Shown: piece after piece, positions 61,817-64,000 of the stretch | How the letters are laid out: the number at the start of each line of letters is the position of its first letter | Position numbering within the stretch: the stretch's first letter is position 1 | Assembly (NCBI GenBank): GCA_965229525.1 | Contig: OZ245886.1 | Coordinates: 3,472,001-3,536,000, forward strand | Direction: 5' to 3' | DNA length: 64,000 nucleotides | Source: HXMU1420-13 sp965229525 | GTDB lineage: Bacteria > Bacteroidota > Rhodothermia > Balneolales > Balneolaceae | Made by a program: the position numbers and the translations under genes | Notes under the pieces: model-generated | What the model was told of the DNA's origin: nothing | The model's database searches: none | The model's input: the letters and a program-made list of their open reading frames with translations, nothing else

Positions 61817-64000
61817 CTATCGCCCTTGAAATCGCTCTCCTGAGATAATCCACTCTGGTTCACCTTCATCCTTCAGGTAGTAATCAAAATACTCTTTCAT
61901 GCGGATGGCATAATCCAGCTTGTTCTCGAATTTCTGTAAGTGATGCGGCTCTCCGTGGTATTGAAGGAAGATCACGTCTTTGTTGTAACGACGCATCGCC
62001 AGATACATCTCAATACTTTGATACCAAGGCACAGCTCCATCCTCATCCCCATGCTGAATCAACATTGGCGTGGTGATCTTATCCGCATAAAAGACCGGGG
62101 AATTTTCAATGTAAGCCAGCGGAGCTTCAACCAAGGTCGCTCCTATCCTGCTCTGTGTTTGTTCATATTGGAATTGGCGTGCCAGTCCTGATGCCCAACG
62201 AATTCCACTGTAGGCGCTGGTCATGTTACTAACCGGAGCTCCGGAAACAGCTGCATCAAAAATATCTGTCTGAGTCACAATAAAGGCTGTTTGATACCCA
62301 CTCCAGGAATGACCATGCAATCCTAATTTATCCGGATCAGCAATGCCCAGCTCCACCAATTTCTGAACACCTGGCACTACGCTTTTAGTGGCTGCAAAAC
62401 CCGGTCGACCAATTTCAAAACGCACATCTGGAAGGAAAACCACGTATCCATCACTCACATACTGGGCAAAAACCGGCCGGTGATTGGTGCGCGGCTCATT
62501 GAAATCATGCAATCGATTCGAGAAAAAGCGATAGTAGTAGGTCATGATTGGATATCGCTTATTCGGATCGTAATCATCCGGCTTAATCACTACGCCCTGC
62601 ATGTAAGTTCCATCGGTGCTGAGCCAGTCCACCAACTCCGCTTTCCCCCAATTCCATTTCTCACTCAGGTTTTCATTCAATCTAGTTTGTTGAGCCGTTT
62701 CCTCAAACATCCAGGAATCAGCAATCCATAGATTCGGGAATTCATCATAAGCTTCTCGTTTGTAAAGCACGGCATCTGAACCTTCTGCTTTGGCTAGAAA
62801 AGTGAACTTCTTGTCCTCTTCCAACAGCACATTCACTTCAGAATCGGTGATTCCGGTTGAATAGAAGCCAAAATTCTTATTCAAGTCGTGGTATGAGGTC
62901 AGAAGTAAGTCTTCATTGGTATCAAATGCATCCCAGTTATCTTCTACCCGTTCGATGCGGAAAATGCGATTTTCAGCCCGACCTTCTCCCCCGGTGATGT
63001 TGTTAGCATTGCCGTTTCTGGTATCAAAAGTCCAGATATCGAATTTATCATAGATCAGAACATGAGCATCACCGGATGTCCAGCCGGCTACTCCATAGCC
63101 CGGTACCGGATATGGATAATCGTGATCTTCGTTGTAGAAAGGTGTATCCAAATTAGCGGTTAGATTTCTGGATGAGTTTCTTTCCACATCGTACAATGAC
63201 CATTGCTTTTCCGAATAATAAGCTGCATACATTCCGCCATATGATAACTGCGGTGCATAGCGACTTCGGGCTAGGAATTGCGTTTTCTCACCTGAATCAA
63301 GATCAATGGTGTACCAATCACGTAGGGTGCCATCCCAGGTTCTTTCTCGAGCATAAGGAATATTGCTGGAACCAAGTACTACGTTCTCATTATGTCGAAC
63401 CTGTACATCCGGAACGGTTTTATCGCCTAGCTGAACCCACTTGGCTCGTCTTCCAAAATGATACACCGCCGTGTACAAATGATTCTTTCTGCTATTCCAG
63501 GTTTGAATCTCATGTGTTTTGATGAATGGATCATCCCCGTGCCAGATATCGAGTCCACGATCTTCGATGATTGAATCGATGTCATAAATATCGATTTCCC
63601 CTTCTTCCTCATCCTCTTGTCGCTCTATGTCCACCATTTCGCGATCTCTGAGTCCGAAGAATAAACGGTCGCCATCATGTGTAAACACCAATCGATTTCT
63701 GGTAGTTAAGGCATATTCTGATCCTATTTCATCTGCTGAAACCAGAGTTTCCAGTCGCTGATTTCTGGATGTCCATAGTTTTAGATCGGCATCGCTTTCG
63801 ATAAAGGAAGAATCATAAGTTGCAGCAGTAAAAGCCAAATTCGAGCTTTTTGGAGCCCATGTGATATTTGAGAAGGTTCCTGATTCTGTATTCTGAACCG
63901 AGATCGTTTCTTTGGATACCAAATCAAAAACATACAATCCATTTTCCATATTGGAGGTATCAATCACTGCATAAGCTAAATAATTTGAAAGGCTATCGAA
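61817..64000 (-). CDS. S9 family peptidase (prolyl oligopeptidase/DPP-like), N-terminal end outside window
   Basis: The frame is open to the window edge and past the GTG at 63967, so the visible 716+ residues are the C-terminal part. A WD40-like/beta-propeller half precedes the catalytic half, with S554 in GHSWSGYQ, Asp at 641 or 643 in HGDEDGAVPW, and H675 in GEPHHLQKF (numbers from the GTG). This matches the S9B/C prolyl oligopeptidase group. The acidic run ERQEDEEEGEIDIYDID (about 115-131) is a likely surface insert. The stop lies at the left edge of a repeat block. Confidence 0.85.
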   Translation of the reverse strand, partial: FDSLSNYLAYAVIDTSNMENGLYVFDLVSKETISVQNTESGTFSNITWAPKSSNLAFTAATYDSSFIESDADLKLWTSRNQRLETLVSADEIGSEYALTTRNRLVFTHDGDRLFFGLRDREMVDIERQEDEEEGEIDIYDIDSIIEDRGLDIWHGDDPFIKTHEIQTWNSRKNHLYTAVYHFGRRAKWVQLGDKTVPDVQVRHNENVVLGSSNIPYARERTWDGTLRDWYTIDLDSGEKTQFLARSRYAPQLSYGGMYAAYYSEKQWSLYDVERNSSRNLTANLDTPFYNEDHDYPYPVPGYGVAGWTSGDAHVLIYDKFDIWTFDTRNGNANNITGGEGRAENRIFRIERVEDNWDAFDTNEDLLLTSYHDLNKNFGFYSTGITDSEVNVLLEEDKKFTFLAKAEGSDAVLYKREAYDEFPNLWIADSWMFEETAQQTRLNENLSEKWNWGKAELVDWLSTDGTYMQGVVIKPDDYDPNKRYPIMTYYYRFFSNRLHDFNEPRTNHRPVFAQYVSDGYVVFLPDVRFEIGRPGFAATKSVVPGVQKLVELGIADPDKLGLHGHSWSGYQTAFIVTQTDIFDAAVSGAPVSNMTSAYSGIRWASGLARQFQYEQTQSRIGATLVEAPLAYIENSPVFYADKITTPMLIQHGDEDGAVPWYQSIEMYLAMRRYNKDVIFLQYHGEPHHLQKFENKLDYAIRMKEYFDYYLKDEGEPEWIISGERFQGR

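Noticed and set aside
1..64000. tRNA, rRNA or prophage genes
   Set aside because: No cloverleaf-like sequence with a TTC-type arm, no rRNA-like stretch and no phage structural gene was found in the gaps.

Overview
The window looks like chromosomal DNA of a member of the Bacteroidota/Balneolota assemblage, most likely a marine Balneolaceae-type bacterium. This is inferred from the content: AT-rich coding sequence, PorV/PorQ-like and FlgD-tail secreted proteins, a DUF4837 lipoprotein, BshC, a two-gene MetH, an archaeal-type short Psd, and dense ATGA-type operon overlaps. I could not run a taxonomic search. No tRNA, rRNA, CRISPR array or intact transposase is visible.

Layout. 1-7809 (+): end of an SGNH hydrolase, a methyltransferase, a serine hydrolase, a DUF1801 protein, a 54-residue YqaE/Pmp3 membrane protein, an aldo/keto reductase, an RNase D, an NAD-dependent epimerase, a DUF4260 protein and a class 3 lipase. 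7806-21171 (-): a continuous same-strand run made of the tryptophan operon (trpE-trpS-trpG-trpD-trpC-trpF-trpB-trpA), a DUF4837 lipoprotein and the biotin genes bioF, a bioH-like esterase, bioC, bioD and bioA. In front of trpE there is a 24-codon leader ORF with three consecutive Trp codons and mutually exclusive hairpins, a complete transcription attenuator. 21302-30588 (+): a tightly packed run with a lipoprotein, a FlgD-tail surface protein, two PorV/PorQ-like barrels, two glycosyltransferases, a Wzx-type flippase and a polysaccharide deacetylase-like protein, suggesting export and decoration of a surface glycan.

30581-41514 (-): core housekeeping genes: dxr-rseP-psd-pssA (isoprenoid precursor, envelope stress protease, phospholipid), aroE-pgeF, an SRPBCC protein, and an operon with a bifunctional nuclease, bshC, 5-formyl-THF cyclo-ligase, a PspC protein and tmk. 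A 413-base gap at 34537-34949 carries a phased cluster of DnaA-box-like words. 41722-46405 (+): a lipoprotein, an RDD protein, a cupin, a Tat-exported Gfo/Idh oxidoreductase and two unknown membrane proteins. 46402-51381 (-): a methionine operon, metH split in two genes plus metF, under a clear SAM-I riboswitch. 51438-53057 (-): a BamA/TamA-type barrel; divergent from it, an arginine/diamine decarboxylase-like gene and a deoxyhypusine synthase-like gene (polyamine metabolism), a small membrane protein and a fused E1 alpha/beta 2-oxoacid dehydrogenase.

58067-61816 is an accessory islet between GC-richer core genes. It holds AT-rich genes (a two-TM protein paired with a small SinR/Cas2-like protein, and a CoiA-like nuclease) embedded in two related, degenerate REP/RAYT elements, each carrying a truncated transposase start and the same nested 141-base palindromic insert. 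The window ends inside an S9 family prolyl oligopeptidase-type gene (-).
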